A DNA stretch of 64,000 nt from the NCBI RefSeq assembly GCF_963678635.1, contig NC_087064.1, positions 72,105,465 through 72,169,464 on the forward strand, written 5' to 3'. This DNA comes from Symsagittifera roscoffensis (lineage: Eukaryota; Xenacoelomorpha; Acoela; Convolutidae). This document shows positions 62,719-64,000 of the stretch, one piece after another; the stretch's first letter is position 1; every line of letters begins with the position of its first letter. A program made the translations under genes and the position numbers. Under the pieces are notes generated by a model. That model ran no database searches. It was not told the DNA's origin and saw nothing but the letters and a program-made list of their open reading frames with translations.

Positions 62719-64000
62719 CCTCTTTAACGAGCGCAGGTCGTTCAGGCGAGAGCGGGCAAGGAGATAGTGCAACGCTGACAGGGGGAGAAAAAGAGAATCT
62801 GATACCCCCTATACTCTTGGTTGGTCTGACCACGACTGCCGTAAGATCAAAGAAAACAGCACGAACCCTGGCAGACACTAAATTAGAGATGGAGATCATC
62901 AGTCAATGTGGATCTGGAGGACTTGAAGATTACAGGCCCTCGCGGACCAACGTAGCCAAGTTGAAACTGGAAGGACAACTCGACGTGGTCGAGTACAGTC
63001 GAGTTACTGTGCCAGAATCAGTCCACATGGGAGATCCAGCAGGAGGTTATGTGGAAATGTTGAAAGCGAGAAACTCCGCGAGAGGGCACCTGATGGCTTG
63101 GAGCGAGAAGCGAGCCATGCAGGAACATCTGAAAGAGCTCACGGAAAATTCGAACTTAAATCGAAAAGAATACGGCACGGTAATGTCCTCTGAAGCGAAC
63201 GAAGTCGGATTGGAAAAATTGCTGGAAATCTCCTGGAGGGCGGCCCTCCAGAGATACTTCGACGAGGCGATGCATGCACCTGCTACAGTGGCGGCATACC
63301 TGGCTCATCCTTGCGTGAGAACTGATCTGCAAGTACGGTTGGCTTGGTGCTTGATGGGCATCAAGAGAGCGGAGTATGAAGCCAGTAATGATTCGAAATC
63401 ACGGGAACAGGAACTGGAGTTGATGGAAGCTCTGCGAGCGTTGATTTCGAAAGACGATTCTGCGATAGCATGGGCTAAGCGTAAGGATGCCCTTTGCTTT
63501 GTCAGGTTCGTGGTGGATCGTATCCCCACACCTGTTTTGGGAGAATGCATAAAGATCATTCGGCAAAAGGGAGTTGATTGTGAAAGGAACTTCCTTAGGG
63601 CACTCCTGGAACTATACCAGGACATGCCATTGACTGTGCCAAACAAGGAGTCGAATGACATGGAAAGCTATCGCAAGTTGGAAGAGGTGAGAAGATATTC
63701 CAACAAAGAATTGAAAGTGAGCCGGGAGTTGATTGAAGCGGTCAGAGGACAAAAAGAGTTTGCAACACTAGGGAAACTGAGGTCATTCCAATATGTGTCT
63801 GGCATACCGGGGATGGCGTATAATCCCTTGGTGAATGAAGAAGCCAGGGAAGCGTACTTCGACTATGAGCAAGTCATAGTACTCGATTTCTGGGTTGAAC
63901 GTATTAAAGAAACTGGGATGCTGATGGTGGAACAACCCAAGCTGGGAATTATTTTGGAAGAACGAGTGGTCGAACCCTCGGTTCCAGAGCTAAAAGGGCA
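62703..64000 (+). CDS. Polyprotein 2, central helical module (partial, runs off the edge)
   Basis: This frame is entered from the previous one by a frameshift at about 62660-62700. It has no start codon of its own near its left end and is open from about 62703 to the window end (over 430 codons). Landmarks: 'LADTKLEMEIISQCGSGGLE', 'GDPAGGYVEMLKARNSARGH', 'APATVAAYLAHPCVRTDLQV', 'LRALLELYQDMPLTVPNKES', 'FQYVSGIPGMAYNPLVNEEA', 'LGIILEERVVEPSVPELKG'. M1 13395-14955 and P1 660-1389 are homologues. Two further modules seen in M1 (12808-13221 and 11843-12772) are expected beyond the edge. Function unknown. Confidence 0.75.

Larger units (their letters stand above)
43002..64000 (+). mobile_element. 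P2: best preserved giant LTR retroelement, runs off the right edge
   Basis: 5' LTR (43002-43884), candidate primer-binding site, 3.1-kb leader, polyprotein 1 (47024-56490) and polyprotein 2 (56956 to beyond 64000). By comparison with M1, about 1.7 kb of coding sequence, a 0.7-kb 3' UTR and a 0.9-kb LTR should follow, for a total of about 24 kb. Polyprotein 1 carries TAA at 52595, TGA at 52781, a frameshift near 54470 and TGA at 55351; polyprotein 2 carries TAA at 59206, TAA at 59869 and a frameshift near 62690. Otherwise frames are open for kilobases, so decay is recent compared with M1 and M2. Confidence 0.85.

Overview
This window is eukaryotic repeat DNA with no recognisable host gene. It is a stack of very large Ty3/Gypsy-type LTR retroelements (P1, M1, M2 and P2, my working names) plus one Penelope-like element. 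The Gypsy pol and Penelope reverse transcriptase peptides remind me of elements from cnidarians or other aquatic invertebrates; that is memory, not a search. I see no ribosome-binding sites, operons or other bacterial signals.

Layout. 118-3222 (+) is the degenerate 3' end of P1. 3223-10740 is mostly non-coding and holds LTR-like blocks, part of a tandem duplication (2396-7153 repeated as 7154-12178) and a 381-bp foldback insertion found only in the second copy. 10741-33974 (-) is M1, nearly complete but full of frameshifts and stops. 33975-34640 is unassigned. 34640-37464 (+) is a decayed Penelope-like element cut off just before the expected GIY-YIG region. 37465-43001 (-) is M2, an internally deleted relative. 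43002 to the window end (+) is P2, the best preserved copy. Junctions suggest nesting: M2 sits in the Penelope-like element and P2 sits in the integrase of M2, so the missing ends of both hosts should lie beyond the right edge.

Reconstructed element plan, from comparing copies: LTR of about 884 bp (TGTGCCATTC...GAATGTTACA); a candidate primer-binding site 12 nt inside the LTR; a leader of 3.1-3.5 kb rich in ACCCTCCG repeats and hairpins; polyprotein 1 of about 3,150 codons (gag with coiled coil and two CCHC knuckles, retropepsin, RT with YVDD, RNase H, HHCC plus DD35E integrase with GPF module, then a macro domain like TARG1/OARD1); a spacer of about 0.4-0.5 kb with conserved hairpins; polyprotein 2 of about 2,700 codons (N-terminal coil, SGNH/GDSL hydrolase with complete catalytic residues, a second degenerate SGNH-like region, then about 1,700 residues I cannot assign); 3' UTR; LTR. 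The full element should be about 23-24 kb. In P2 polyprotein 1 carries three stops and one frameshift, and polyprotein 2 carries two stops and one frameshift; M1 reads through at the positions I could compare.

The most interesting content is therefore a giant LTR retroelement family with two giant polyproteins that carries a macro domain, an SGNH esterase and a long unknown protein, kept in several diverged copies. No envelope, signal peptide or clear membrane anchor was seen.
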